DNA from: Olsenella timonensis
Lineage (GTDB): Bacteria; Actinomycetota; Coriobacteriia; Coriobacteriales; Atopobiaceae
Reading direction: 5' to 3'
NCBI RefSeq assembly: GCF_900119915.1
Contig: NZ_LT635455.1
Span: 1,364,001 to 1,428,000, forward strand
DNA: 64,000 nt
Both the position numbers and the translations under genes were made by a program. Positions 7,666 through 16,293 of this stretch are shown one piece after another; positions within the stretch are counted from its first letter, which is position 1; each line of letters opens with the position of its first letter. The notes beneath the pieces are model-generated. The model had not been told where the DNA came from and did no database searches. It was given only the letters and a program-made list of their open reading frames with translations.

Positions 7666-9051
7666 CTACGCCCTCCGCTCGAAGCCGGGCAGCGGGACGC
7701 CGGCGGGCTCGGGAAGCGCCTCGGGCCACGCGAGGGAGCCGGCAGCAGAGACGTCTGGGTCGGAGCCCTCGGCGAGCCTGCGGCGGATCCCCACCGACAG
7801 CGCGTGCGCCCACAGGCCCTCTGCCTGGGCGAGCGTCTGGGTGGCGGCGGCGTCGGCGAGGAGGCCCTCGGGCGTGTAGCAGATCACGCTCGAGCGCTTC
7901 TGGAAGTCGTAGACGCCGAGCGGGTTGGCCCAGCGCGCGGTGCCGCCGGTGGGGAGCGTGTGGTTGGGGCCGGCGACGTAGTCGCCGAGGGGCTCGGAGC
8001 TCCAGGGGCCGACGAAGATCGCGCCTGCGTTGCGGACGCGGCCGAGAAGGGCGAGCGCGTTGTCGCAGTGGAGCTCGAGGTGCTCGGGCGCGATCACGTT
8101 GACGGCGTCGACGGCGGCGTCGAGGTCGTCGCAGAGCACGACGACGCCGCGCTCGTCGAGGCTCGCGCGGGTAATCTGCTCGCGCGGGCTCTGGGAGACG
8201 AGGGTCTCGACGGCCTCCCCCACGAGCGCGGCGAGCCCCGCGTCGCAGGTCACGAGGTAGCAGCTCGCCATCGGGTCGTGCTCTGCCTGCGCCATGAGGT
8301 CGGCCGCCACGACGTCCGGCCTCGCGGAGGCGTCCGCGAGCACGCAGACCTCGGAGGGGCCGGCGACCATGTCGATGCCCACGTCGCCGGAGACGTAGCG
8401 CTTCGCCGCGGCGACGTAGGCGTTGCCGGGCCCCACGATCTTCTCGACCGCCGGGATGGTCTCGGTGCCGTAGGCGACCGCGGCGACGGCCTGGGCGCCG
8501 CCCACGGCGTAGACCTCGTCCACGCCCGCGAGCGCCGCGGCGGCGAGCGTGTAGGCGCTGAGCGTGCCGTCGGACTGGGGAGGCGTGACCATGACCACGC
8601 GCCCGACCCCGGCGACCTTGGCGGGGATCGTGTCCATCAGCACCGTGGAGGGGTACTGCGCCCGACCGCCCGGGACGTACACGGCGGCTGACGCCACGGG
8701 CGCAACCCTCACGCCGAGCAGCGTGCCGTCCGCGCGCGTGGTGAACCAGGACTGCTCGCGCTCGCGCTCGTGGAAGTCGCGGATCTGGTCGCGGGCGCGG
8801 GAGAGCGCGGAGAGGAACTCGGGCGGGACGAGCTCGAGCGCGCCCGCGACCAGGTCGTCGGGCACGCGGAAATCCCGCGGGCAGGCGCCGTCGAAGCGCA
8901 GGCAGTAGTCGCGCACGGCGGCGTCCCCGCGCTCGCGCACGTCGTCCACGATCTTCTCGGCCGCCTCCATGACCTCGGCGGGAAGCACCCCCGAGCGGTT
9001 GAGGTCCGCCTGCGCGAGGCGCCGGGCGCCCCCGAGCTCCACCGTCCTCAT
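7666..9051 (-). CDS. hisD: HisD, histidinol dehydrogenase
   Basis: HisD carries out the last two oxidations from histidinol to histidine using NAD and zinc. The 461-residue protein is slightly longer than the usual ~430. It shows YVPGGRAQYPSTVLM, VYAVGGAQAVAAVAYGT, the catalytic region VAPEHLELH, and GPNHTLPTGGTARWANPLGVYDF near the C-terminus, where the catalytic His pair lies. ATG at 9049-9051 overlaps the hisZG stop by 4 bp. The C-terminal extension (about 30 residues, ending EPAGVPLPGFERRA) is proline-rich and not part of the catalytic core. Confidence 0.97.
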   Translation of the reverse strand: MRTVELGGARRLAQADLNRSGVLPAEVMEAAEKIVDDVRERGDAAVRDYCLRFDGACPRDFRVPDDLVAGALELVPPEFLSALSRARDQIRDFHEREREQSWFTTRADGTLLGVRVAPVASAAVYVPGGRAQYPSTVLMDTIPAKVAGVGRVVMVTPPQSDGTLSAYTLAAAALAGVDEVYAVGGAQAVAAVAYGTETIPAVEKIVGPGNAYVAAAKRYVSGDVGIDMVAGPSEVCVLADASARPDVVAADLMAQAEHDPMASCYLVTCDAGLAALVGEAVETLVSQSPREQITRASLDERGVVVLCDDLDAAVDAVNVIAPEHLELHCDNALALLGRVRNAGAIFVGPWSSEPLGDYVAGPNHTLPTGGTARWANPLGVYDFQKRSSVICYTPEGLLADAAATQTLAQAEGLWAHALSVGIRRRLAEGSDPDVSAAGSLAWPEALPEPAGVPLPGFERRA

Positions 9052-10715
9052 TGCTCTCCCCTCTCTGCCACCTCGGCGAGACGCCTCGCGAGGTCGCGAA
9101 TCCTCCGGTCGCAGCGATAGGCCGCGGGCCCGGCGAAGAAGCGCGCCGAGCACGCCATGACCTCGTCGACGATCACGAGGTCGTTCTCGGCGAGCGTGGT
9201 GCCGGTGGCGGTGATGTCCACGATGCGGTCCGTCATGCCCACGATCGGGCCCAGCTCTATGTTGCCGTGAAGCGTCACGATGTCGACCTGCTGACCGATC
9301 TCGTCGTAGTAGCGCTGCGTGATGCGCGGGTACTTGGTGGCGACGCGCATCGCGCCGCGCCAGGCGTAGTTGCGCTCGGCCTCCCCGGCGCGCGAGGCGG
9401 GCTCCGCCACGACGAAGCGGCACGCCCCGTAGCCCATGTCGACGAGCTGCAGCAGGTCGAGGTCGGCCTCCACGAGCGAGTCGGTGCCGCAGAAGCCGCA
9501 GTCGGCGCCGCCGTGCCCCACAAAGGCCGGGGCGTCCTGCGCGCGCACGATCACGTACTCGACGTCCCCCTCGCGCACCACGAGGCGCCTGCCCGGGTCG
9601 CGGAGCTCCGCGACGGGCAGCCCGGCCGCCTCGAGGGCTGCAACGGTGTCGGGGAATAGCGACCCCTTCGGCACGGCGATGCGCAGCGGCCGCTCCGCCA
9701 GGCGCACGCCCGGCGTCACCACGCCCGACTCCCCCGGCTCGCCAAGGACCTCCTGGACGCGCTCGAGCGAGAGGGCGAAGCCGCAGGCGACGAGCCCCGG
9801 CCGCCCCAGGTTGGAGAGGACGGCGTCGTAGCGCCCGCCCGAGGCGAGGCTCGCGGCGATGCCCTCGGCGTATCCCTTGAAGATGATCCCGGTGTAGTAG
9901 TCGAAGGAGTTGATGATCGAGAAGTCAAAGGAGAGCCTCCCCGACTCAAAGAGGTCGGAGAGCTCCTCGGCAAGCGTCGCGAGCTCGGCGGTCCCGCGGC
10001 TTCCCTCGGGCACGCCCGCCTCGGCGAGAAGGGCGTCCAGCCGGGCGATCACCTCGGTCCCCCCGCCCATGCGGCACACCTCCGAGAGAGCGCGCCCCGC
10101 CGCCGCGTCGAGGCCCTTCTCGGCGGCTATGGCCTCGTCGAGCGTCACGAGGTCGGAGTCGTGGACGAGGGCGCGGACGCGCTCCGAGAACGCGTGGCTC
10201 GGCGAGCAGGCGTCGAGCAGGGCGGTCACGGGCACGGGCGACCCGAAGACGATGCGCCACGCGGGGACGCCCAGCCTGGAGAGCGTCTCGGCGAGCAGGC
10301 GGACAACCTCGGCCTCCGAGGCGCCGCCCTCCTCGGCCACGAGCTCGACGCCGAGCTGCGTGAACTGGCGGGGCTGGCCGCGCAGGCTCGGCTCCTCGCG
10401 CACGACCGGCGCGCTGTAGCGCAGGCGGGCCGGGAGCTCCCCCGCCGCCACCCGCCCGGCGACGAGGCGCGCCACGGGCAGCGTGAGGTCGGGACGGAGC
10501 ATGAGCAGGGTCTGGTCGTCGTCGAAGAGCTGGAAGGCGGAGTCCTTGATGCGGCCGCCGCGCTCGAGGACGGAGCGGACCTCGAGAAGCGGCGTCTCCA
10601 CGGGGAGGTAGCCGTGGGCCGAGAAGCACTCCCGCACCACGTCGGAGATGCGCTCGCGGGCGAGCGCCTCCCGGGGGAGGATGTCGCGGAATCCACGGGG
10701 GGTCTTTGCGATCAC
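9048..10715 (-). CDS. hisZG: HisZ-HisG fusion: ATP phosphoribosyltransferase with built-in regulatory domain
   Basis: This 555-residue protein joins two normally separate subunits. Residues 1-~335 are HisZ, a histidyl-tRNA-synthetase-like regulatory domain: TPRGFRDILPREA, LRPDLTLPVARLVA and SFDYYTGIIFKGYAE. Residues ~343-555 are the short-form HisG catalytic domain: LRIAVPKGSLFPDT, CGFCGTDSLVEA and the PRPP loop DITATGTTLAEN. Short HisG is normally active only in complex with HisZ, so the fusion fixes their ratio. It catalyses the first, committed step of the pathway. Start is GTG at 10713-10715 with GAAAGGAA upstream. It is the first gene of the operon, behind the palindrome at 10759-10776. 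Confidence 0.93.
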   Translation of the reverse strand: MIAKTPRGFRDILPREALARERISDVVRECFSAHGYLPVETPLLEVRSVLERGGRIKDSAFQLFDDDQTLLMLRPDLTLPVARLVAGRVAAGELPARLRYSAPVVREEPSLRGQPRQFTQLGVELVAEEGGASEAEVVRLLAETLSRLGVPAWRIVFGSPVPVTALLDACSPSHAFSERVRALVHDSDLVTLDEAIAAEKGLDAAAGRALSEVCRMGGGTEVIARLDALLAEAGVPEGSRGTAELATLAEELSDLFESGRLSFDFSIINSFDYYTGIIFKGYAEGIAASLASGGRYDAVLSNLGRPGLVACGFALSLERVQEVLGEPGESGVVTPGVRLAERPLRIAVPKGSLFPDTVAALEAAGLPVAELRDPGRRLVVREGDVEYVIVRAQDAPAFVGHGGADCGFCGTDSLVEADLDLLQLVDMGYGACRFVVAEPASRAGEAERNYAWRGAMRVATKYPRITQRYYDEIGQQVDIVTLHGNIELGPIVGMTDRIVDITATGTTLAENDLVIVDEVMACSARFFAGPAAYRCDRRIRDLARRLAEVAERGEQ

Positions 10716-10758
10716 GTGCGTTCCTTTCGAGTGACGGTCGGTCCGTCGGGACCCGTAT

Positions 10759-10776
10759 ACTTTAGCATACTAAAGT
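10759..10776. promoter_or_regulatory. Operator-like perfect palindrome upstream of his operon
   Basis: ACTTTAG-CATA-CTAAAGT is a perfect 7-bp inverted repeat with a 4-bp spacer, 44 bp upstream of the hisZG start. It is the only AT-rich patch in a very GC-rich stretch, so it probably overlaps the promoter. It resembles the kind of site bound by TrpR-family HisR/YerC repressors of histidine genes in Gram-positive bacteria; that link is inference. The 237 bases from here to 11013 show nothing else recognisable apart from the GGAGAGG site for the next plus-strand gene. Confidence 0.7.
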
Positions 10777-11013
10777 GCTCGCGCAAGGCCGGGACAGCGC
10801 GCGCCACGACGGAGGGGGCGTGGCGAGCGGCGCGACCCCGGCGCCGCCGCCCGCGGGCGAGAGGGGGCGTCCCACCGATATCCCCCTGGGGCTCGTCGCG
10901 GGGACGGCGCGTCCCAGCAGCGGCGTCAGCCATGCGTCAGGCATCCGCAAGGCAGGGCGACGGCCCTCCCTGATACGCTCGGCACCCCATCGGTCAAGGG
11001 AGAGGAGCGTCAC

Positions 11014-11469
11014 ATGGCACTGCACTGGGAAGAGGCGCGGGTGGTCGTCACGTTCGGGGACATGCGGGAGATGGGCGAGGCGACGGACGACGCCATCGTC
11101 GTGGCCCTCAGGCCGGACGAGGCGAGCGACCCCGAGACGGTCGAGGCCGTGCGCAACCTCGTGCTCGACCGCACCATCGAGCGCCGGCGCCGGGTCATCA
11201 GCGACGCCTACGAGCTCGGGACCACCCTGCCCGACCCCACCGTCGAGCCGGAGCGGGGCGAGGGGGCCGACGAGCGCGCCGAGGCGGAGCGGAGGCTGCT
11301 CGAGGTGCTCGGGGAGCATGACGGGGAGGCCGACGCGAGCGACCTCGACGACGACTGGGTCGGCGGACGGGCGCCCCTCTCCGAGGCGGGACTGTGGCTC
11401 GGGGGCGAGCCCGGCCGCGGCGTGAGGATCTTCATCAGCCACGTCGAGGAGCTCGTGGTCCACAACTGA
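11014..11469 (+). CDS. Hypothetical acidic protein, 151 residues
   Basis: ATG at 11014 is preceded by GGGAGAGGAG at good spacing. The product is soluble and acidic, with a low-complexity glutamate/aspartate-rich middle (residues ~75-115, EPERGEGADERAEAERR) and no signal peptide, membrane span or cysteine motif. The ends are more ordered (ARVVVTFGDMREMGE; VRIFISHVEELVVHN). I do not recognise a family. Codon use matches neighbouring genes. It stands alone between the his operon (divergent) and ybaK (convergent), with a hairpin terminator just downstream. Confidence 0.75.
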   Translation: MALHWEEARVVVTFGDMREMGEATDDAIVVALRPDEASDPETVEAVRNLVLDRTIERRRRVISDAYELGTTLPDPTVEPERGEGADERAEAERRLLEVLGEHDGEADASDLDDDWVGGRAPLSEAGLWLGGEPGRGVRIFISHVEELVVHN

Positions 11470-11476
11470 GCGCGGC

Positions 11477-11504
11477 GGCGGGCGGCGGCGACTCGCCGCC
11501 CGCC
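11477..11504. terminator. Hairpin between convergent hypothetical gene and ybaK
   Basis: GGCGGGCGGCG (11477-11487) pairs perfectly with 11494-11504 around GCGACT. It lies 8 bases after the plus-strand stop and 60 bases before the ybaK stop, so it can end both transcripts. No T-tract is present. Confidence 0.7.
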
Positions 11505-11564
11505 CTCCCCGACGCCTGGACCGACGGGCGACGCCGCCCCACAGGGCGCAGCTCGGGAAGCCCC

Positions 11565-12065
11565 CTAGTCCCGCACGATGTCGGCGAGACGGGCGCCGCA
11601 GAAGCGCGCGAGGTCGTCCGGGGCGAGCGAGAGGCTGAGGCCCCGTCGCCCGCCCGAGACGTGGATCTCGTCGAAGAGCTGCGCCGTCTCGTCGATGAGC
11701 GTGGGAAAGCGCCTCCTCATCCCCACCGGGGAGCAGCCGCCGCGCACGTAGCCCGTGACCGGCTCGAGGTCCCGGACGTGCATCAGCGAGAGGCTCTTCT
11801 CGCCCGCCGCCGCCGCGGCCTTCTTGAGGTCGAGCTCGTCGGCCACCGGGAGGCAGCAGACCACGTGATCGCCCGACGGCGTCACGCAGACGAGGGTCTT
11901 GAAGCTCGCCGCGGGGTCCTCGCCGAGGCGCTGGGCTATGTGGAGCCCGAGCTCGCTCGACGTGTCCGCCTCGTCCACCTCGTAGGTCTCGTAGGCGAAG
12001 GGGACCCCGGCCGCCTCGAGCTCGCGCATGGCGTTGGTCTTCTGGAGCCTCTCCCGACGCGCCAT
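11565..12065 (-). CDS. ybaK: YbaK/EbsC-type Cys-tRNA(Pro) deacylase
   Basis: The product is a small editing protein that hydrolyses cysteine mischarged on tRNA-Pro. The 166 residues match the YbaK fold: KTNAMRELEAAGVPF, the conserved lysine in ASFKTLVCV, DELDLKKAAAAAGEKSLSLM, and TGYVRGGCSPVGMRRRFPT, which holds the GGxSP-like substrate loop. It starts 6 bp after the uvrA stop on the same strand and is probably co-transcribed with it. Confidence 0.93.
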   Translation of the reverse strand: MARRERLQKTNAMRELEAAGVPFAYETYEVDEADTSSELGLHIAQRLGEDPAASFKTLVCVTPSGDHVVCCLPVADELDLKKAAAAAGEKSLSLMHVRDLEPVTGYVRGGCSPVGMRRRFPTLIDETAQLFDEIHVSGGRRGLSLSLAPDDLARFCGARLADIVRD

Positions 12066-12071
12066 GGCCGC

Positions 12072-14945
12072 CTACGCCCCCGCCTGGCGGGCGCGGTCGC
12101 GCGCGAGGATGTCGCGCAGGAACTGGCCGGTGTAGCTCCCGGGGACCTCTGCCACCTGCTCGGGCGTGCCGTAGGCCACCACGGTGCCGCCGCCGTCGCC
12201 GCCCTCGGGCCCCATGTCCAGCACGCGGTCCGCCATCTTGATGACATCGAGGTTGTGCTCGATCACGAGCACCGTGTTGCCGGCGTCCACGAGCTGCTCC
12301 AGCACGTCAACGAGCTGGCGCACGTCCTCGAAGTGCAGCCCCGTGGTGGGCTCGTCGAGGATGTAGAACGTCTTGCCGGTCTGCTGGCGGTGGAGCTCCT
12401 TGGCGAGCTTGACGCGCTGGGCCTCGCCGCCGGAGAGCGTGGTGGCGGGCTGGCCGAGATGGATGTAGCCCAGACCCACGTCATAGAGGGTCTGGAGCTT
12501 GTTCTTGATGCGCGGGATGTTGGCGAAGAACGCCAGCGCCTCGTGGACCGTCATGTCCAGCACGTCGGAGATGGACCTGCCGTGGTAGAGCACCTCGAGG
12601 GTCTCGCGGTTGTAGCGCTTGCCGTGGCAGACCTCGCAGGGCACGTAGACGTCGGGCAGGAAGTTCATCTCGATCTTGATCTGGCCGTCGCCCTTGCAGG
12701 CCTCGCAGCGCCCGCCCGGCACGTTGAACGAGAAGCGCCCCGGGCTGTAGCCGCGGGCGCGGCTCTCGGGCAGCGACGCGAAGAGCGCGCGCAGGTCGTC
12801 CCAGAGCCCGATGTAGGTCGCGGGGTTGGAGCGCGGGGTGCGGCCGATCGGCGACTGGTCGATGTCGATGACCTTGTCGATCCGATCCACCCCCTCGAGC
12901 CGCCTGTAGGGGCCGACAGGGCGCTTGGAGCGGTGGACGGCGTTGGTGAGCGCCGGCGCGAGGGTGTCGGTGACGAGCGAGCTCTTGCCCGACCCCGACA
13001 CGCCCGTGACCACCGTGAGCGTCCCGAGCTCCACCTTGGCGGAGACGTTCTTGAGGTTGTTGGCGCTGGCGCCGACGATCTTGATCGCGCCCTTGCGCGG
13101 GTTGCGACGGCGCTCGGGCAGGCGGATCTGGCGCGCGCCGGTGAGGTAGGCGCCGGTGATCGACTCGGGGCAGGCGGCGACCTCCTCGGGGGTGCCGGCG
13201 GCCACCACGCGCCCGCCCAGCTCGCCGGCGCCGGGGCCCATGTCGATCACGTAGTCCGCGGCGCGGATCGTGTCCTCGTCGTGCTCGACCACGATCACGG
13301 TGTTGCCCTGGTCGCGCAGGCGCTTCAGGGTCTCGATCAGGCGGTTGTTGTCACGCTGGTGCAGCCCGATCGAGGGCTCGTCGAGGATGTAGAGCACGCC
13401 CATGAGGCCGGCGCCGATCTGGGTCGCCAGGCGGATGCGCTGCGCCTCGCCCCCGGAGAGGGTGGCCGCGGCGCGGCTGAGCGTGAGGTAGTCGAGGCCG
13501 ACGTTCACGAGGAAGCGCAGGCGCGCGACGATCTCCTTCACGACCGCCCCGGCGATGAAGCGCTGCCGGTCGGTGAGCTCGAGGGCGTCGAAGAACGCGA
13601 GCGCCTCGCGGCAGGAGAGCTCGCAGACCTCCCAGATGTTCTTCTCGCCCACCGTGACGGCGAGGATCTCCGGCTTGAGGCGCGCGCCGTGGCACGTGGA
13701 GCAGGGGACCTCGCGGATGTAGCGCTCGTACTTGGCGCGCATGGCGTCGGAGGTGGTCTCCTGGTAGCGATCGAAGAGGATCGTGCGCACGCCGGAGAAC
13801 GTCGTGAACCAGTGGGTGTCGCGACCGTCGCGCGTGTGGTAGTCCACGCGGACCTTTGTTGCGCCGAGGCCGTCGAGCAGGGCGTCCTGGACCTTCTTGG
13901 GCAGGTCGCGCCAGGGGGTCTCGTCCGAGACGCCGAGGTGGCGGCAGACCGCGGCGAGGACCTGCGGGTAGTAGTTGGAGTGGCCGAAGAGCCCACCGAA
14001 GACGCCGCCCGCCACGGAGAGCGCGGGGTCCTCGATCAGCGCCTCGGCGTCCACGACCTTGCGGAAGCCCAGGCCGTCGCAGTCGGGGCAGGCGCCGTAG
14101 GGGGCGTTGAACGAGAAGTCGCGCGGCTGGAGGTCGTCCATCGAGTGGCCGTGCTCGGGGCAGGCGAGCGCGAGCGAGTAGCTCAGCAGCTCGCCGGGCA
14201 TGCGCTCGGGGTCGTCGCGGTCGGGCAGCAGATAGAAGCCCACCCGGCCGGCCGCAAGCTTGGTCGCCTGCTCCACCGCCTCGGCGATGCGCCCGAGGGA
14301 GCTCTCGCGCACCACGATGCGGTCGACCACCACCTCGACGTTGTGGCGGTTCTTCTTCTCCAGGCGAATCTGCTCGTCGCCGAGCTCGCGCACCTCGCCG
14401 TCGACGCGCACGCGGGAGAAGCCCTCGCGGCGCAGGTCCTCAAAGAGCTTGGTGTACTCGCCCTTGCGGTCGAGGACCACGGGGGCCAGCACCAGCGCGC
14501 GTCGGCCCTGCGCGCGCTCGAGGACCTTGTCGGCCACCTGGTCGGTGGTCTGGCGCTCGATCACGCGCCCGCACTCAGGGCAGTGCGGCGTGCCCACGCG
14601 CGCGAAGAGCAGGCGCAGGTAGTCGTAGATCTCTGTCACGGTTCCCACCGTGGAGCGGGGGTTGCGGCTCGTGGTCTTCTGGTCGATGGAGACCGCCGGG
14701 GAGAGGCCGTCGATCGAGTCGAGGTCGGGCTTGTCCATCTGCCCCAGGAACTGGCGGGCGTAGCTGGAGAGGGACTCGACGTAGCGGCGCTGCCCCTCGG
14801 CGTAGATCGTGTCGAAGGCGAGGCTCGACTTGCCCGACCCGGAGAGGCCGGTGATCACGACGAGCTGGTCGCGCGGTATGTCGACGTCGACGTCGGCGAG
14901 GTTGTGCTCGCGCGCGCCGCGGATGACGATGGAGTCGTGGGCCAT
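12072..14945 (-). CDS. uvrA: UvrA, excinuclease ABC subunit A
   Basis: UvrA is the ATP-dependent DNA damage sensor of nucleotide excision repair. The 957-residue protein has two ABC modules: Walker [13 protein letters not shown] near the N-terminus and [11 protein letters not shown] in the second half. Zinc fingers ([17 protein letters not shown] with CEVCHGKRY) and paired LSGGEAQR signatures are present. ATG at 14943-14945 is chosen because CGAGGAGGG sits 4 bases before it; an upstream ATG at 14969 lacks such a site. The upstream region contains the 12-bp palindrome GTACAATTGTAC (14980-14991), which may be promoter or a diverged LexA site. Confidence 0.97.
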   Translation of the reverse strand: MAHDSIVIRGAREHNLADVDVDIPRDQLVVITGLSGSGKSSLAFDTIYAEGQRRYVESLSSYARQFLGQMDKPDLDSIDGLSPAVSIDQKTTSRNPRSTVGTVTEIYDYLRLLFARVGTPHCPECGRVIERQTTDQVADKVLERAQGRRALVLAPVVLDRKGEYTKLFEDLRREGFSRVRVDGEVRELGDEQIRLEKKNRHNVEVVVDRIVVRESSLGRIAEAVEQATKLAAGRVGFYLLPDRDDPERMPGELLSYSLALACPEHGHSMDDLQPRDFSFNAPYGACPDCDGLGFRKVVDAEALIEDPALSVAGGVFGGLFGHSNYYPQVLAAVCRHLGVSDETPWRDLPKKVQDALLDGLGATKVRVDYHTRDGRDTHWFTTFSGVRTILFDRYQETTSDAMRAKYERYIREVPCSTCHGARLKPEILAVTVGEKNIWEVCELSCREALAFFDALELTDRQRFIAGAVVKEIVARLRFLVNVGLDYLTLSRAAATLSGGEAQRIRLATQIGAGLMGVLYILDEPSIGLHQRDNNRLIETLKRLRDQGNTVIVVEHDEDTIRAADYVIDMGPGAGELGGRVVAAGTPEEVAACPESITGAYLTGARQIRLPERRRNPRKGAIKIVGASANNLKNVSAKVELGTLTVVTGVSGSGKSSLVTDTLAPALTNAVHRSKRPVGPYRRLEGVDRIDKVIDIDQSPIGRTPRSNPATYIGLWDDLRALFASLPESRARGYSPGRFSFNVPGGRCEACKGDGQIKIEMNFLPDVYVPCEVCHGKRYNRETLEVLYHGRSISDVLDMTVHEALAFFANIPRIKNKLQTLYDVGLGYIHLGQPATTLSGGEAQRVKLAKELHRQQTGKTFYILDEPTTGLHFEDVRQLVDVLEQLVDAGNTVLVIEHNLDVIKMADRVLDMGPEGGDGGGTVVAYGTPEQVAEVPGSYTGQFLRDILARDRARQAGA

Positions 14946-14979
14946 GGGACCCTCCTCGAATGTGCTCATTGGGCCAACC

Positions 14980-14991
14980 GTACAATTGTAC
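14980..14991. promoter_or_regulatory. 12-bp palindrome upstream of uvrA, candidate operator/-10
   Basis: GTACAATTGTAC is perfectly self-complementary and lies 35 bp before the uvrA start. Read on the minus strand it contains TACAAT, a good -10 hexamer. It resembles a LexA box (GAAC-N4-GTTC) with A/T swaps, but does not match the canonical box seen upstream of uvrB. Its role is inferred from position only. Confidence 0.4.
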
Positions 14992-15005
14992 CGGTGTGGT
15001 GCGGC

Positions 15006-15053
15006 GGTGTTCTTCCGAGAAGTGCGCTGCGCGAAACTTCTCTACAGAACACC
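15006..15053 (-). other. Two-part hairpin containing CGAGAAG between MBL gene and uvrA
   Basis: Outer stem GGTGTTCT/AGAACACC (8 bp), a 3x3 internal loop, inner stem GAGAAGT/ACTTCTC (7 bp) and a 12-base GC-rich loop. It lies 58 bp past the MBL hydrolase stop and upstream of uvrA on the same strand. It could terminate the first transcript or structure the uvrA leader. Short tandem repeats (CCGGACCA twice, ATCA twice) follow on the plus strand. Confidence 0.6.
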
Positions 15054-15111
15054 CCGGACCACCGGACCAATCAATCAATACCGAGCAGCACCGAGGGAGC
15101 GCCCCCACGCC

Positions 15112-16185
15112 CTACCGCTCGGCGGCAAAGTAGCGGCTCACGCCGGCTCCGTCGCGCTCGCGGCGGGCGGCGCCCGTCGCCACGAGATGGTCGAGGTGCG
15201 CCACGCTCTCGGAGGCGAGGAACCACCGCGTGAGCGCCGGGGTCTCGGACCAGCGGTCGAACGGGGCGCGCCATCCCATCTCCGGGACCAGCTCGAAGCC
15301 CGTCCGCCCGGGCGCCGCCCCGATGGCCGCCAGGGCGCGGGCGCTGCGGCGCTCGTGATGGGCGGCGTTGGCGAGGCAGCGCTTGGCGAACTCGCCGCCC
15401 TGCAGGCCGTGGCCCATGAAGGCGTGCTCCACGCCGCGCGCGGCGAGCGCCCTCAGCGTGGAGACCTGCTCCGCGATGGGGTCGTCGCCCTCCCCCCAGA
15501 AGCCGATGGTGGTCGAGCACAGGAAGAGGACCGCGTCGCCGAGAAACGCCGCGCGGCTGCGCGGCTCCCAGAGCGCGCACTGGCCGGGGGTGTGACCCGG
15601 CGTGGGCACGACCTCGAGGGAGAGGCCGCCGCAGGCGAGCGTCCCTCCCGCGGGGACCGTCTCGAAGGGGATCAGCTCCGCCTCGAAGTTGCGCGAGTGG
15701 TCCCAGATGACGTCGGCGAGCTCGTCGGACTCCGCGGCGCCGAAGCCCTCGGCACGCAGGCGCGCCGCCATCGCCTCGCGCCAGGCGGGCACGGCGAAGC
15801 GCCGCATGTCCGCCAGCACGCCCTCGGGCACGACCAGGCGCGCGCCCGCCTCGGAGAGCTCGCGCGCGAGGCCCGTGTGGTCGATGTGGGCGTGCGTGAA
15901 GAAGACCGTGGCCCCCTCCGGGTCCACGCCCAGGCCGAGCAGGGCGCGCATGAGGCGCGTGTCGTTGAAGTCGTCCGGGGTGCCGGAGTCCACGACGAGC
16001 GTCTCGCCCCCGTCGCGGACCACGAAGGCGTTCACCGACGGAAGGAAGGTGTCGTGCATGAGCAGCTCGACGCGCCAGACCTCGGGGGCGTCGAGCACGC
16101 GATGGCAGATGAAGCCGTCGCCGTCGAGCGTGAAGCAGTTCTCGCCGCAGCCCTGGCCCCAGTCCACGTCTCCGGCTCCGTCCAT
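15112..16185 (-). CDS. MBL-fold metallo-hydrolase
   Basis: This 357-residue protein belongs to the metallo-beta-lactamase fold superfamily. The dinuclear metal motif HxHxDH appears as FFTHAHIDHTGL, with later ligands in PTPGHTPGQC and FLGDAV, and the last His in MGHGLQGG. The C-terminal ~80 residues form a winged-helix-like tail (LTRWFLASESVAHLDHLVATG), as in MBL proteins with a MarR-like extension. ATG at 16183-16185 is preferred because GAGGGGGG precedes it at 6 bases; an in-frame ATG at 16239 lacks a site. The substrate is unknown. It is divergent from the Mrp ATPase gene. Confidence 0.85.
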   Translation of the reverse strand: MDGAGDVDWGQGCGENCFTLDGDGFICHRVLDAPEVWRVELLMHDTFLPSVNAFVVRDGGETLVVDSGTPDDFNDTRLMRALLGLGVDPEGATVFFTHAHIDHTGLARELSEAGARLVVPEGVLADMRRFAVPAWREAMAARLRAEGFGAAESDELADVIWDHSRNFEAELIPFETVPAGGTLACGGLSLEVVPTPGHTPGQCALWEPRSRAAFLGDAVLFLCSTTIGFWGEGDDPIAEQVSTLRALAARGVEHAFMGHGLQGGEFAKRCLANAAHHERRSARALAAIGAAPGRTGFELVPEMGWRAPFDRWSETPALTRWFLASESVAHLDHLVATGAARRERDGAGVSRYFAAER

Positions 16186-16293
16186 GTGCGTCCCCCCTCG
16201 AAGCGGCCCGTTCTTCTCGCCAGTATGAACCATCCGCACGCGCCTTGGTTAGAATTGACTCCGAGCGAACATGAGCCGCGAGAGAGGAAGGGC

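Noticed and set aside
14945-14969. Earlier ATG for uvrA at 14969
   Set aside because: The ATG at 14945 has a strong GAGGAGGG and matches the usual UvrA N-terminus; the extra eight residues do not.
11394-15233. 1279-residue plus-strand open frame across ybaK and uvrA
   Set aside because: Antisense to well-supported genes, rich in Ala/Arg/Gly with no motifs.
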